Positions 48,862 through 61,312 are shown, numbered from the stretch's first letter. The stretch: DNA of 64,000 nt from Circinella minor (GCA_016758965.1 JAEPRB010000227.1:1-64000), one strand, 5' to 3'. Program-made: numbers and translations. The notes: generated by a model from the letters alone, not told the origin.

Positions 48862-51289
48862 ATTTTTTTAAAACAAATAAATAAATTATCACCAGTTTTA
48901 ACCCTTGCTCACGAATGTTACATTTTACGCACGTTCATTCAATCTCACTCTCTTATTGAATTTGTATACCCCACCTCCCCAGTCGATAAATATCCCGGCA
49001 TAAAATATGTATACTTTTGGGACGCATTGAACGGCGAAAAAAAAAAAAAAAAAAAAAAAGGCGGCTGCGTACACGGACCACGATTTAGAAAAATAATGAT
49101 TCGGTCCGTTTCCGTTCCGCGGTTTCATTCGGGAGAACATACGCCTTTCAAAAGACTCATAAGGAGAAACGCGGGCTGGGATAACAACAATAATCCGATT
49201 TATCATCTTCATAACTTTATCTGATAAATGTAACTTTCTTTTTTTATTTTTTATTTTTGGATGATTCTTCAATCCATGATATATTAATCGTACTATGTAT
49301 ATGTATACTTCTTTATTTTGCATTCTTTTATTAGGAAGGTTACATATTTTTATAAAACATCAAAATAAAATAAAATACTTACCAAAAAGAACATGATCTA
49401 TTGTTTCCATAGAGAAATTATCTTGGAAAATGGTGTTTCATCGGCTTGTCTTTGTTGCCCTTTTTTCTTTTTTCAACATTTTACAGTATTATTTGCTTTG
49501 ACTTTCTTCTCCCCTGTAATTTTTTTTTTTACATATCTAATAATAGCACTCTACTATCTTTTTTATTATTATTTCAACTTGGTTGCTCCATTAAACATTC
49601 TTTTATTCTTTCTTTACAGTACCATTCATCATTAGAAAAAAGAAAAGTTTATGTATTCATTTTCTTGTTTGAATTTTTATCTAACTATATTAAACAATGA
49701 CAGTTATACTTGAAAACACAGTTCAGCGGACCTAATTATCACTATGTTTCAATGCAGAAAAAAGACCCCCCTTGTCAATTTTATATTGTCTGTTTCACCC
49801 ATTTTTCCATATCTAACTTTGTCTTGTCGTACTGCCTTGGTACAAAACCTTTTATATTTTATCATTGTTAGATTAAAGCATTATATTTCTTGTTTTGTTT
49901 TCAACGAAAAAAAAAAGGGATCTAGATTATATAAATCTTAATATATTAAGTAGGACGAAGAATGGTACGTAGACATCTTTTTTGAAGTATATATATATAT
50001 ATTACGCAGGTATTTAATGATGCTTTTAATAGGTTCTATGAGAGTGATTAAGAGGTATAAAGGATTTTAGAAGTGAAAAAGCAGATCACTTTCTTACATT
50101 CAACTAGCTAGTGATCCTGTTTACACTTAAAGATCCCGTTAGTATTTTAAAGAAGATGTAATATATATTACACATTCTGTAGAGTATGCATTAAAATCCA
50201 TTAATCCCTTGAAATTTACGGTAGAAAATAGTTTACTATTTCCTATCAATCATTCTAAGAGCTGCTACTTATCGTTATATAATTACTTAAAATCAACCTT
50301 GACGTTAAAGAGAATATGTAAATATCAATAATATCTGAAAAGTAATTTAGCGACTTCTGTAGTTAGTGGTTAATACGTAGTAAGTATTATAAATATTTGA
50401 ATTGCAAAAAGTCTAATATCCACTGTACTTATTTTTGGTTTGCTTCGGTAATAATATAGATATTAAAAAGAAGATATTTGAATGACTGCACTTATTCAAT
50501 TTTTCATGTCTCCAAATAGTACTATTCAGTATTTTAATAATGATAATGGTGTATTTCCTTTATAATTTTTACATTAGTTTACTAAAGATGCATTAGAATC
50601 ATTTGACAATTTATTGTTGGACATATATAAACCTTTCAATAGGAAGTTCTTTGTTTTTTTTTTGATTATGTTATGGCACATTTTGATACAAAAATGTTTT
50701 TCCTTCGCTACTACGTATGTGATTCATCACAATCTACCCATCTGCAGGATTAGGGTCGTTGTCCGTCAAGATAACGAACTACATGATTTTACCCAAACGC
50801 CAGATAAAAAGCAACTTACAATAGTTACTTTTTGGAACTGACAAGAAAAAAAATAGATTCATCATAATGTTGATATTAAAAATAACTTAAGTAACAAAGA
50901 TATTTATGAGCATAAAAAATTGATAGATGTGATAGATCACTCCATTCTATTTTTTACATTTAACAAAATTTTAAATAATTCATTTTGATTAAATTTTCCA
51001 TTGTACGCAACACATCTAGGTAGGTAGTGATAAATTGCATATTGCTACGTTACAATATTTTTTTTTATTAAAAAAAGTAAGCAATTAGATTATTATATTT
51101 GACTGGTTGATGTTAACAAAAAGAAGTATCTTGTATCTTGCTTGTAACTACGTAATATATTATTCAGTTTTTAGATATCTTTTAAAATGATTTTTTCCTT
51201 ACGTATTGCGAAATTTTCAATTATTGCCGCTTTCATCTCCTTTTTTTTTCACACACATATATATAGTTTTACTTTCACAACAATGTCCC

Positions 51290-51810
51290 ACCAAAGAGAC
51301 AATTAAACGAAGAATACACTGACCGAGGCAATAACAGGATAACAGTACAATGTCTTCGAACTGGCCGCCGTATTGATCCAATTTTATATGTACCAGTTAT
51401 CTGAAGGAACTGACATTGTTTAATTAAATGAGGTATGCACTGGTTTCCTTCATACTCGTTACAAGACTGTTGTTGTGGAGCACTAGCAGCTACTAGAGAA
51501 CACTATACCACATGCTCACTTCTGCAACAACATCTACAAAAACTACTACATGCGTTTGGGTTTTCACCAAACCTAGTTTCACCTCAACAGCCTGTAGATT
51601 ATGTTATAAGCAGGTTATTACGTTCCAAAGTTGGCCTTACTCTTGGTAAATGACAATCCCCTGCCTGCTTGACTCGCTTTACTTCACACTCTCCGGGAAA
51701 TTGACAGGTCAAGTCATTCAGCTGACACATATAACTAATGTTGAAGAACCAGCGCCAGAAGAAGAACTTTGGGCATCAACCACAATCCTATCCCCTCCAA
51801 ATATATAAAC
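51290..51810 (+). pseudogene. LINE-like reverse-transcriptase C-terminal relic
   Basis: Degenerate frame fragments in one direction. About 51295-51408 reads RQLNEEYTDRGNNR...LRTGRRIDPILYVPVI. From 51435 it reads HWFPSYSLQDCCCGALAATR, then EHYTTCSLLQQHLQKLLHAF, with a C-x-C...R-E-H-x4-C zinc-knuckle-like pattern as seen at the C-terminus of LINE ORF2 proteins. After stops at 51651 and beyond, the same sense continues ...LTGQVIQLTHITNVEEPAPEEELW. Several stops and probable frameshifts separate the pieces and no polymerase motif remains. This is weaker than the 7.5-8.5 kb copy and could derive from another retroelement class. Confidence 0.4.
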
Positions 51811-53770
51811 ACGTACTATTAACTATTCCATCATCCCTTACACCATCTTACTATCTAATGTTTTAGTTAATCATTATCTCATTTCTTCCCGCCTACTCCA
51901 ACCAAACTTTTTTCCCACTACGGGTTTTTTGTAGTTATGGTGGTATCAATACTCTTAAAACCCACTTATATTTTTCTTATCCCTTTGTATCGCAAGGAAA
52001 CGATTACATGTCTATTTAGACGAATGTCACTTAGTCTTCCATAATAAGTAAACAAAAATTTTCAACTATATAGTTTTACTTAACTGTACCACAAAAAAAC
52101 GACCACATGTCCAAACGTACCGGTCAGTACGTTCTTCGGTCAGCACGTTCTTCCATAAATTTTGAAGCTAAAAAAAACTTTGTTCTTAATGGGATTTAGA
52201 CTGTGTTTAATTACGGCTCCATTATAATTAAATGGATGCTTTTTTTTTTAGCTAGTTAAGATTTCCTATTACTGTCTTATCTCTCTTTCCATCCATTTCA
52301 CCCGCTACTATGTATTAGAGAGTTGTTTTTTTTTGTGACTGACCAGGGAGGAAATGAGTAATAAACTAATAGTATTTGTAGTACAAAGACACACAGCTAA
52401 TCATATTGAATGAACGTCATGGCGATCACTTTTTTTTAAAAATTTCTAATCTCCGGTCTCCTTTAAAAAAAATGTATTTGGCCATGCGGGTGAAGATAAA
52501 AGACTTGAATTATAGAAGTGTTCTCGCCGAATTATATAGTTACGGATTATTGTTTTTTAGCATGTCTTTTATTTTTTTTTCCCAACTTTTTGAACCGAAA
52601 AAATGATACAACGATACTTTTTTTTTATATTACATATTTTGTATATAACACTATAATAGCAAAGAAATCATTTTAAATGTTGCATTCCTCCCCCTTTTTT
52701 TTTTTGACACCCATCCCCCCCTCCCGGATCTGTGTTTGTAAATTATGTCATAATGGATATACAGAATTTTTTTTTTCAAGTTTTACAGAAGGCGACTCAT
52801 GCTCTTTTTTTTTTTAATTATTGTAGTGATTGATCAATTTAAATCTTTTATAATGGATGGATTTTATAATACAAAATATACATGGAATCCACTAATGCCA
52901 AAAATTGATCTTCACATCAAATTAAAAAAGGTATAATAAAGCCGCCAGAAATTTTTATAAAAAAAAAAAAATATTAGTCCGCCTAAAACTAGAAAAAATC
53001 CTGTCAATACTATAAACAAACCGATTAAGTTCCAAAATGATGTAGGGAAAAGGATAATGATGAAATAAAAAGAAATGTGTAGAACACCTCGACCTGGGGG
53101 TCTAGCCCTGATATACTTTGCTAAAAAAATAATATTTTATTGACGTAAAAAAAAAAGAGAGAGAGAGAGAGAGAAAGAGAGAAACGAATGTTGTTTTGCC
53201 ATAGTTGTGAAACATTGTAATGACATATGTAAGGATGTTAATATATATATATACTGAGTATGTGTATGTATGTGTGCTGGTATATACTTTTAGACATGTA
53301 ATATAAAAACTCCATCGGATCGGGTGCGGCCAAGAAAAAACGGTTCTTACTATATTAAGAACACCCCGCTTTTGTTTTCATATAAAAATTAGCAAGTCTG
53401 ATGTCATAAAATTATAATGCGGTTCTCGACAACAACCCAAAAAAAGAAAGAGTACTAATCCTTTTTTAGTTTGATGGATTATAATGTTCGATTCAGTTAA
53501 CACTTGTTATAAGCAAACATAATCTTTAATATTCATATATATATAAATATATTCTTTTCGTTAATAATATTACAATGACGTATGTTGACGGAGAAGAGAA
53601 GGGAAGGAGGGAGGGTATTTTTTATGGGGGGGGGGAAATCGTTATGCATATTCTATGTACAAAAAAAGAAGAAAAATAGGGGTGGGAAAAAAACTACGTA
53701 AAATTAACAGGAAATAAAAAAGATAGGTAGGGGAATCTAAGATGATTAAAAGAAATAAGGTTGTTGTTTT
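51811..53770. other. Intergenic region between the Ecl1-like genes, part 2
   Basis: 2.0 kb, AT-rich with T-runs, a (GA)n run near 53157-53175 and a G10 run near 53626. A 7-bp inverted repeat (GTTCTTA/TAAGAAC) is at 53343-53362. No gene is supported. Confidence 0.55.
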
Positions 53771-54259
53771 CTATAACGATTGACCGAAAAGATTTGATCG
53801 TCGTGGTAAGACTAATGAGCCTTTTCGTTGTTGTTGTTGTTGTTGCTGTGATACAGGTCGATCATCATGATGAAGTTGATTATTATACATAATACTTGAT
53901 GCATTACTTGATAGAGATGATGAAAGTGATGGAATATTATAATTAATTTGATATGATGATGAATAATTATGAGTTGTATTAATAGATTCATTATCTTCAT
54001 TCTTTATATTCCAAGCAGAAGAAGATCTTCTTCGTTCTGAGAAAAATTCTCGATATTCATTATAATTGTATCCAAGTAATGGTGAATGTTCAAGTGCATC
54101 TTGACGCATACATTGTTCAGAACAATATAAAGAATTCTATTTAATTATATAAAAGTAAATAAATACAAATCCATTTAAATGATTATAATAAGTAAATAAA
54201 AAACTTACTGAGAAAATATTGATAGATTTATCACAAAAAGAACACCAATTTGTATCCAT
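53771..54259 (-). CDS. Ecl1-like zinc-binding protein, paralog B
   Basis: Two exons, 54209-54259 (51 nt) and 53771-54136, giving 138 residues. It has the same layout as paralog A: MDTNWCSFCDKSINIFSN, then SLYCSEQCMRQDALEHSP, then LLGYNYNEYREFFSERRRSS, then a Ser/Asn/Tyr-rich and Gln-rich low-complexity tail. Intron position and phase are identical, so the two genes are duplicates. The His-rich stretch of A is replaced by Asn/Tyr-rich sequence, so the tail evolves quickly while the zinc motif and the LGY-x-EYR-x-F block are kept. The family role (starvation and lifespan responses) is known only from yeasts. Confidence 0.8.
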
Positions 54260-54336
54260 GGTTATAATTTGAAACAAAATAAAATGAAAAGAAAAAATGA
54301 AATTTTCACCCCACGATTTTTTATTTATTTATGTCT

Positions 54337-54364
<28 letters not shown>
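54337..54364. repeat. (TA)n microsatellite
   Basis: Perfect dinucleotide run about 80 bp upstream of the paralog B start codon. It may overlap its promoter. Confidence 0.9.
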
Positions 54365-54372
<8 letters not shown>

Positions 54373-54383
54373 ATTGACAGATT

Positions 54384-54393
54384 GTTCGAGACA
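54384..54393 (-). promoter_or_regulatory. Shared upstream block 1 (paralog B)
   Basis: GTTCGAGACA, identical to 48453-48462 upstream of paralog A, same orientation and similar distance to the start. Inferred regulatory role. Confidence 0.4.
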
Positions 54394-54664
54394 CTGAAAA
54401 GATCGCCCAAGAAAAAATTGAAATATTGTAAAACTAAACTAATCTAAAATAGAATAAAAAAAAAAAAGTAGTGTTTCTCCCGTTTCCATCTTATTACTGT
54501 TTTAAGAATTTTCCTCATGAAGACATTTTTAAAAAATTATATCAGTTAAGTTAGTTAGTAATTATAACAAAATATCAAAAACATATAGTAAACAAATACA
54601 CCTTACGACTTTTTTTTTTTTTTTTTTTTTTGATCTGATTTTTTAATTATCTTTTTTGTTTATT

Positions 54665-54699
54665 CACGTTTGACAAGTTAAAAATCTCTCATGATTATT
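54665..54699 (-). promoter_or_regulatory. Shared upstream block 2 (paralog B)
   Basis: CACGTTTGACAAGT and, 9 nt later, CTCATGATTATT, matching 48834-48861. The gap differs (9 against 2 nt), so the words rather than the spacing are kept. The surrounding 54260-55250 is otherwise AT-rich, with T-runs and no gene. Confidence 0.45.
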
Positions 54700-55250
54700 T
54701 ATTCTCATTACAATTTAGTTCACACGTACAACAATAACTTTAAGCAATCCCTCTCTTTCTTTTTTCACTCCTTTTTTCTTTGGATCGACCCAAAAAAATT
54801 AAATTTCCTTTTCATCCCCCTTTTCATCCCCTATAAAAGTAGGGCGGGGGGGAAGATGATGCATAAGTTTCATATTAAAAGAGAGGGAAAAGTCTTTTAA
54901 AGAATTGGTTAGAAAAATTACATTTAATTGGACGGAAATGATTCCGTTTTCCATTTTACTTTTTTAGGTGTTTTAGGTAATAATAACGATTATTTAAAAA
55001 AGAGTGAAACAATAACCAATGATTATTTCTCATTACAAAAAACAACCAAGATGAGTGAGTGATTGAGTGAGTGAAAAGATTGTTTTATCACGGAGTTTTT
55101 TTTTTTAAAGTTTTACTGGGTTTACGTTATTATTTCATCAATGGTTATTTTACAACATTGTTTTTTTTATATATATAATAAAAAACTTATCTTTTTTTTT
55201 TTTTTTTTTTATCTTTTTCTCACTTCATTTTTATTATTATTTTTTTAACA

Positions 55251-56364
55251 ATGGTACAAACCATTCCTTACGACTTACAACAAGTCATTTGTGAAATGGC
55301 TATTGGTCCAAATGGTACAGATTCATTTGCATTTAAAGCAATGAGAGTATCTAAAGCATGGGCTCACTTTGTTTGTAGTATATTATACAGGTAAAAAAAA
55401 AGATTATTTATAAGAAAGAAAGAAGTAATATATAAATACTAATAAATAATAATAATTGTGGGGGGGGAAATAGAAATTATATTATTGGAGATTATTTACA
55501 ATTTGTTGGATTTGTTAAAACGGTTTCATCCGAAAATTGTTTATTACCTTATGGAATATATATTCATTCTGTCGATTTAACAAGTGTTAATCGTTATGGT
55601 ATTAATATGAGGGCACACAAACTAATTAAACATTGTCCTAACCTCGTATCAGTTACTTTGGGTCATCCAACTTCTGTGAAACCTTCAACTATTTTAATGA
55701 TGGCACGTCATTGTAAAAAATTACATTCTTTACAAATTGGTGGACTTGAAAGTAAGTTTTTCTTCCCGAACAAAAAAAACCTCATGGTTCGGAGGTAGTA
55801 GTAAGCTAGTAGTTTGTTATATGAAAAAAAAAAATTATTAAATTAAAAATTAAATTTATTATTATAGGTCATCCATTCATGTTAGAAACTAATTTTTCAA
55901 GCTTGAATAGTTTAAAACATGTTGATATTAATACTACACCACTTACAAGTTCATCTCTTAATTCTTTACCTTTAACTTTGGAAAGAATTCGTTTGATAAA
56001 ATTGGAAAGTATCAATGATCAAGATTTTATTACCTTTATAAAAGGACGTGAAGAAACATTAAAATCATTAGCAATTATTCGATGTTTACGTTTCAAAGGA
56101 AATATTGTTCATCTATTGGAAACATTGGAACATTTAGAACAATTAGAATTAGTTGGTGAAAATATAAATGATAAAACTATTGAAGGTTTATTTGATTTAC
56201 CTTTTACACTTAAAAGTTTACGTTTATTTGATACCCAAATCACTGAAAAAACCATTTCTGCTTTAGCTGCTGGTCGGTTGAAGGTACATTATCTTGATAT
56301 TTCAAATAATTCATTACTTACTGATGAAATTATTAAACCTTTATTATTAAAACGTCATTTGTAA
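55251..56364 (+). CDS. F-box-like / leucine-rich repeat protein
   Basis: Three exons, 55251-55390, 55474-55751 and 55868-56364, giving 304 residues. The N-terminus VQTIPYDLQQVICEMAI...FAFKAMRVSKAWAHFVCSIL has the spacing of a degenerate F-box (P at the start, V-S-K-x-W-x-x-F later). The remainder is leucine-rich repeats of the Amn1/FBXL kind: LIKHCPNLVSVTLG, MMARHCKKLHSLQIG, LEHLEQLELVG, FTLKSLRLFD and KVHYLDISNNSLLTDEI. Such proteins usually act as substrate receptors of SCF ubiquitin ligases. The target is unknown. It is shorter than the TPR/F-box/LRR gene at 21.0 kb and lacks TPR repeats. The promoter region is T-rich. Confidence 0.85.
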
Positions 56365-57309
56365 ATTATAAATGTATATATATATATATATATATCCCTC
56401 TATTTCCCTCTCTATTTCCTTTTTAAAAAAATGTAATAACATAAATATAAACAATGTAAACATAACATTTTTTTCCTTTTTATGATGATCAAAAATAACA
56501 AATCATGTCATAAATCACCTTATTCACTCAGCAAAGTTGTTGGGCGCAAGTCTATATATATCTTTCTCTGTAATCTCTCTTATTATCTTTTTACTTCCGC
56601 TGATTTGTTATTCATTATTATTTTGTGTTGCTGTAAATAACTTAATCTTTTTTTATATATAATTATGTTTCACTTAACCGCAATTTTGTTTATTTTTTTA
56701 ATATGCAACGACCTATAATTGTCTTGTTTGTGTAATCTTAAAAATAAAAGCGTTTGCTTGCGCCTTTATTTACCTTGTTTAGACACGAGTATTATGTCTT
56801 TTTCAAGGGCTTATTTAACCAACGCCCTTTTTTTTATTTTATTTTTGTTGTGGCTCTTTACAGCTTTACGTATCACAAAAGATAAAAAAGCTTAATTATA
56901 AATTATAAAGTTTCCGTTTTTTTTTTAGGAATAAAGGGTAAATAAAGGTGAACAACAACTTCTTTATTTCTTGTTTTCCTTCAATTCACTCTTTCTTTCT
57001 CTTTTTTTTCCCCCCTTTTTTTTTAAACTTAACTTAAAGCTCCTGGAACAAATATTTGTTCTTGATTCTTACTTTCCCTTCCTGTCAACTTCTGGTGTGT
57101 GTGTGTTGTGTATTAAAACAAAACAACAACAGCAACAACTAAAACTTAATTCCACCCCCTTCTTTCAAATTCAAATTTATTTTTCTACCCTTTTATTTTT
57201 TGTTTTTCACTATTTCTTTTTTCTTTCTTCCAACTTTAAAAAACTTATTATAATTTCATTATAATTTATCAATTTAAAAAACTCAATCTTATTTAATATA
57301 TATTTCAAA
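56365..57309. other. Intergenic region
   Basis: 945 bp of AT- and pyrimidine-rich sequence, with a (TA)n run right after the LRR stop and a long C/T-rich tract at 56960-57030 in the presumed promoter of the GPI protein. No gene is supported. Confidence 0.55.
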
Positions 57310-58571
57310 ATGGTCTTTAAATCATTCATTACTACCTCCGCCGTTGTCATGGCTTTTGTTTCTGGCATTGCTGCTACCATGGCACCTAATTATCCTCAAC
57401 CAGGAACTGTCTGGACTGCTGGCAAAGAATATCAAATTACTTGGGGTAAATATATATATATATTCAATTAAATAATTGAAATTTGGATTTTATAATTTAC
57501 TCATACCCAATTGTTTTTTTTTTTTATTTCAGCTGATGATGGTGAAGGTGCCAAACTTCCAGAAGGCTGGACCAACTTTAACATCGGTAAATATATATAT
57601 AATTCATATAAAATCAATTTATTATTATTTCTCCTCCCACCGTTAATTAAAAAAAAAAATCAATTAGAATTTATGACGGGTGACAACCTCAATATGATTC
57701 CTTTAACTAGTGTTGCCACAGTAAGTGTGAAAAAATAATTTAAAGAATCCAAACTCCCTTTTATATTATATTTTATACAAATCAAGTACCATTACTTTAT
57801 TTAGGGTGTAGACGCTAGCAAAGGCTCTACTTACACGTGGACCGCTCCACAAGTTGAGCCTTACTCCGCAGTTTATTTTCTTCAATTCACTAACGGTTCG
57901 TAGTAATATTTAATATTATATTTTCTTTTTCAGTTATATAATATGTGTATGCATAATTGACCTTTTTTTTTTTTTTTTAAATCTAACTTTTTTGATTATT
58001 TAATATATATAAACAGACAAGGGCGAAAAAGCATGGACTACCCGATTTGCTATTGTTGCTCAAGATGGTCAAACTCCCGCTCCTGAACCTGAAAAAACAC
58101 AACCTAATGGTGGTAAGTTTATCTTTATTTTAAAATATTATTAAAAGGTAGTTATATATTTTGTGTAATAAATAATATTAACTGGGTGTTTGGTTCTTTT
58201 TTTTTATATATATATTATAATTTAAAGGTGAAAATATCCCATGGGGTGTAGGCAAATTGGCTGATGGTGCTGCTCCTGCTGCTTCATCGCCTGCTGTTTC
58301 ACCACCTGCTGCTGATCCATCTTCTTCTCCTGCAGTATCTTCCCCAGCTACCCCTGAAAGTAGTTCTGCTGTTGCTCCTGCTGCTTCCAGTACTGAATCA
58401 TCCAATGATCAAAATTCTTCTTCTGATGCTGATGCTGCTGCTGCGGACTCTTCTGATTCTAAATCTGCTAAAGTAGAGAAAGATGATGCTGATAGTGCTG
58501 CTGGATCTATTCATGCTTCAATTGGTGCTATGGTTGTTGGTTTAGTTGCTACTGGTTATGCTCTTGCCTAA
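57310..58571 (+). CDS. Kre9/Knh-type Ser/Ala-rich GPI-anchored cell-surface protein
   Basis: Six exons: 57310-57445, 57533-57586, 57668-57720, 57805-57895, 58017-58112 and 58228-58571, phase-consistent, giving 257 residues. A signal peptide (MVFKSFITTSAVVMAFVSGIAAT) is followed by a beta-sandwich domain of the yeast cell wall synthesis Kre9/Knh1-like family: PNYPQPGTVWTAGKEYQITW, GWTNFNIEFMTGDNLNM, TYTWTAPQ and YFLQFTN. Next come about 100 residues of Ser/Ala/Pro/Asp-rich, probably O-glycosylated stalk, and a hydrophobic C-terminus (HASIGAMVVGLVATGYALA), fitting GPI attachment. Location is plasma membrane or wall. The donor of exon 4 (GTTCGT) is unusual but the phase is correct. Confidence 0.88.
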
Positions 58572-59082
58572 TTGTTTTTTTTTATTTTTATTTTTATCTT
58601 TATTTGTGTACTTTTTCCTTCCTTCCCTCTTTTCTTTTCTCTCATTTATTTGTGTACTACAAAAAAACCTTTTATTTATTTTCCAATTAGTAAATTTGTC
58701 GTGTATACAGTATAATCCTTTATTATTATTATTACTATTTTCAGCCACAAATACACACATACAGATCTATATCTATATATATATATATCTTATAACACAA
58801 AATCAAAAGAAACTATAATAATAACAACACTCACATTAATACATTTATTTATAGTATTCAAAGTAATTCAAAAAACAAAAAACAAAAAACAAAAAAAAAA
58901 AAAAAAAAGCAGAACAAAACAAAACAAAAGAAACAAATCAATTAACTTCCCCAACCTATTTTCTTTTTCTTTTTTTTTTTTGAAATATACAAATAATAAC
59001 AAATAGCAATAATAACAATAATATTAAAAAATAATAAGTAACAATAATAATAATTAACTTTTTTTGATTTTGATTTTTTCTT
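58572..59082. other. 3' intergenic region
   Basis: About 510 bp between two convergent genes. Contains (TA)n near 58780, AACAAAA repeats near 58870-58930 and A/T runs. No gene is supported. Confidence 0.6.
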
Positions 59083-59884
59083 TTAAGCAACAAAAATAGC
59101 ATCCTTAAGAGAATTATAAGCTTTTTCTAAATCATCATTTACAACAATACGATCATAAGCACCTTGAGTATCACCATATTCTAATTCACGCTTAGAAGCT
59201 TCCAAACGTGCTGTTACAGCTTCCTCAGTTTCCGTGCCACGACCACGTAACCGTTGTTCCAAAATTTCAATGGAAGGAGGTCGTACGAATATATAACGAG
59301 GGTTTAATTGTGTTGCCTTGACAGATTTTACACCTTGCATATCAATATCCAACATACATATTTTACCTGAATCAACCACATCTTCTACTGATTTGATAGA
59401 AGTACCTTTTTTTTTTTTTTTTAAAAAAAATAATTAAAAGTTAGTTTTTTGGGGGTTGTTATGGTTTTAAATTACGTTACTATAACATAATATATATATA
59501 TTTTAACAATACTTTACCATACATATTTCCTGAAAATGTGGCACTTTCAATAAATTTACCAGCAGATACTTCTTGTTGCATTCTTTCTTTTTCAACAAAA
59601 TGGTAATCTTTACCATTGACTTCTCCTGGACGTGGTTTACGTGTTGTATCTAAATTTAATAATAATAATATTTATTTTATTAACTTTTTAGAAAAGATGA
59701 ATGAATGAATAGATTAACAAAAAAAAAAAAAAGAGAGAGAGAGAGAGAGATCTCTCTACTTACGTGAAACACTAAATCCAAAAGTATCTGGGTATTCATT
59801 AAATAAACGTTTCAATAATGTTGATTTACCAGATCCTGAAGGACCTGAAATGACAAAAATTTTAGCAGCAGTTTGCATTGTCAT
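59083..59884 (-). CDS. GUK1: Guanylate kinase
   Basis: Three exons: 59764-59884, 59518-59649 and 59083-59405, phase-consistent, giving 191 residues from the first ATG (59884; a second ATG follows two codons later at 59878). It is a cytosolic enzyme that phosphorylates GMP to GDP with ATP. P-loop [13 protein letters not shown] at the N-terminus, [22 protein letters not shown] with the GMP-binding Arg and Ser region (formed by the exon 1/2 splice), a GNMYGTS loop, [42 protein letters not shown] (lid) and a C-terminal [11 protein letters not shown] helix. Full length for the family. Confidence 0.96.
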
Positions 59885-59972
59885 GTATAATTGAAAGGTG
59901 AGAGGAGAAGAATGGAAAAAAAAAAAAGAAAGAGCAAAAAAAAAAAACAAAAACAAAAACTCAAGGAGGGGA

Positions 59973-59973
<1 letters not shown>

Positions 59974-60003
<30 letters not shown>
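59974..60003. repeat. (TG)n microsatellite
   Basis: Dinucleotide run about 90 bp upstream of the guanylate kinase start. Confidence 0.9.
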
Positions 60004-60005
<2 letters not shown>

Positions 60006-60202
60006 AAGACGCTAAGCCTTACTTAGTTATGTTATTTTAATTGACATTCCGGAGTTAAGCAAACATAGCCGATAGTAAATGGAATTTATTATTTATTATT
60101 ATTATCATCTAATAAAATGAATTCTATATCAAAAATAAATTGTTTGAGTGTTATAGTGCGTGTTACTTTTTTGTTATACATATTTCTTTTCTTGTTTTGG
60201 TG

Positions 60203-60281
60203 AATGACACCGTCACCTGTCAAATAATTTACTCATCTCAGGTGATATTTTTTACCGAGGTTACGTGAAGATGGTGTCATT
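60203..60281. promoter_or_regulatory. Nested inverted repeat in the GUK1/BolA shared promoter
   Basis: Outer arms AATGACACC (60203-60211) and GGTGTCATT (60273-60281) are perfect inverse complements. Inside them CACCTG (60214-60219) pairs with CAGGTG (60239-60244). The element lies midway between two divergent genes. It could be two symmetric factor sites or a hairpin. No function is shown. Confidence 0.35.
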
Positions 60282-60564
60282 TATTATTATTATTAAATAA
60301 CATAAAAATTTATTTGATTCCATAACAAATAAATAGAATTGCTTTTAAAGATTCATATACAATAATAATAAATAAACACTTTATAATCTTACATCTAAAC
60401 AAATTTGAATTTTTTGCAGGTACAAACAACCAAAAAGGAAATTCTTTTTGTAACCAAAAAAAAAAAAAAAAAAAACCACCTGAGTTTTCACAGTTTAAAA
60501 AATAAAGACAACAAACATTTTGTCTCTCTTTCTCTCTTGTTTTTATATAACAACAACAATAACA

Positions 60565-61208
60565 ATGTTTCGTAACGTAATTACAAAGACCTTTCCCATT
60601 CAGCAAACAATTGTACGACGTGGTTATACTTCAACTCCATTTTTAAAAGATTTCATTACTTCTGAACAAAAAGGTCCTGTTGAAACTTCAATGGAATCCA
60701 AGGTAAACTATTATTTCTATTTTTACCCCATAAATATAACTTAAAAAGGAGAAATAAAAAAAAGTTGTTCATTCTTTATAAATAATAATTCATGAATATA
60801 ATTATTAGCTCATTGAAGAATTTAATCCTTCTACTCTTCATATTGTAAATGAATCTCACATGCATGCTCACCATGCTGCTATGGAAGGCAATACAAATAA
60901 GGAAACTCATTTTCGGTAAATACAAAAAGAAATGGTATGTTTTAAGATAATCCTTTTGACTTTTCTTTTTGTATTGCTATTTAGGATAACTCTTGTTACT
61001 GAACAATTTGATGGAAAGGTAAAAAAAAAAAAAAAACCAGAAATAATAAATTTTTCTAACTTATTCTATTCTATCCCAAATAATGAATTAGTCTTTAATG
61101 CAACGTCATCGTGCTGTTTATAAACTTTTACAACAAGAAATTGATGAAGGTGTTCATGCTCTTACACTTAGAACTAAAACACAAGCAGAAATTGAAAAGA
61201 AAGTTTAA
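60565..61208 (+). CDS. BOL1: Mitochondrial BolA family protein
   Basis: Four exons: 60565-60702, 60809-60915, 60985-61018 and 61092-61208, phase-consistent, giving 131 residues. BolA proteins partner monothiol glutaredoxins in Fe-S cluster handling. The N-terminus (MFRNVITKTFPIQQTIVRRGY) is basic and acid-free, a mitochondrial presequence, so the Bol1/BOLA1 group fits best. The BolA domain follows: GPVETSMESKLIEEFNPSTLHIVNES, then HMHAHH..., THFRITLVTEQFDGKSLMQRHRAVYKLL with the conserved RHR (its His a likely metal ligand), and GVHALTLRTKT. The third exon is only 34 nt. Confidence 0.93.
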
Positions 61209-61312
61209 TATATAAAATAATTTTTTATATATAAACATTTTGTTTGTTTCTTTTGATGTATATATAAATGTATGATTTAATATAATAATAATGATAATGA
61301 TAATACAATAAT

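Larger units (their letters stand above)
48267..51289. other. Intergenic region between the Ecl1-like genes, part 1
   Basis: 3.0 kb, AT-rich. Within the first 600 bp are two short sequence blocks shared with the upstream region of paralog B. An A20 run lies near 49038-49060. No gene is supported. Confidence 0.55.

Noticed and set aside
53343..53362. 7-bp inverted repeat GTTCTTA/TAAGAAC
   Set aside because: Short, in AT-rich DNA and far from genes; probably chance.
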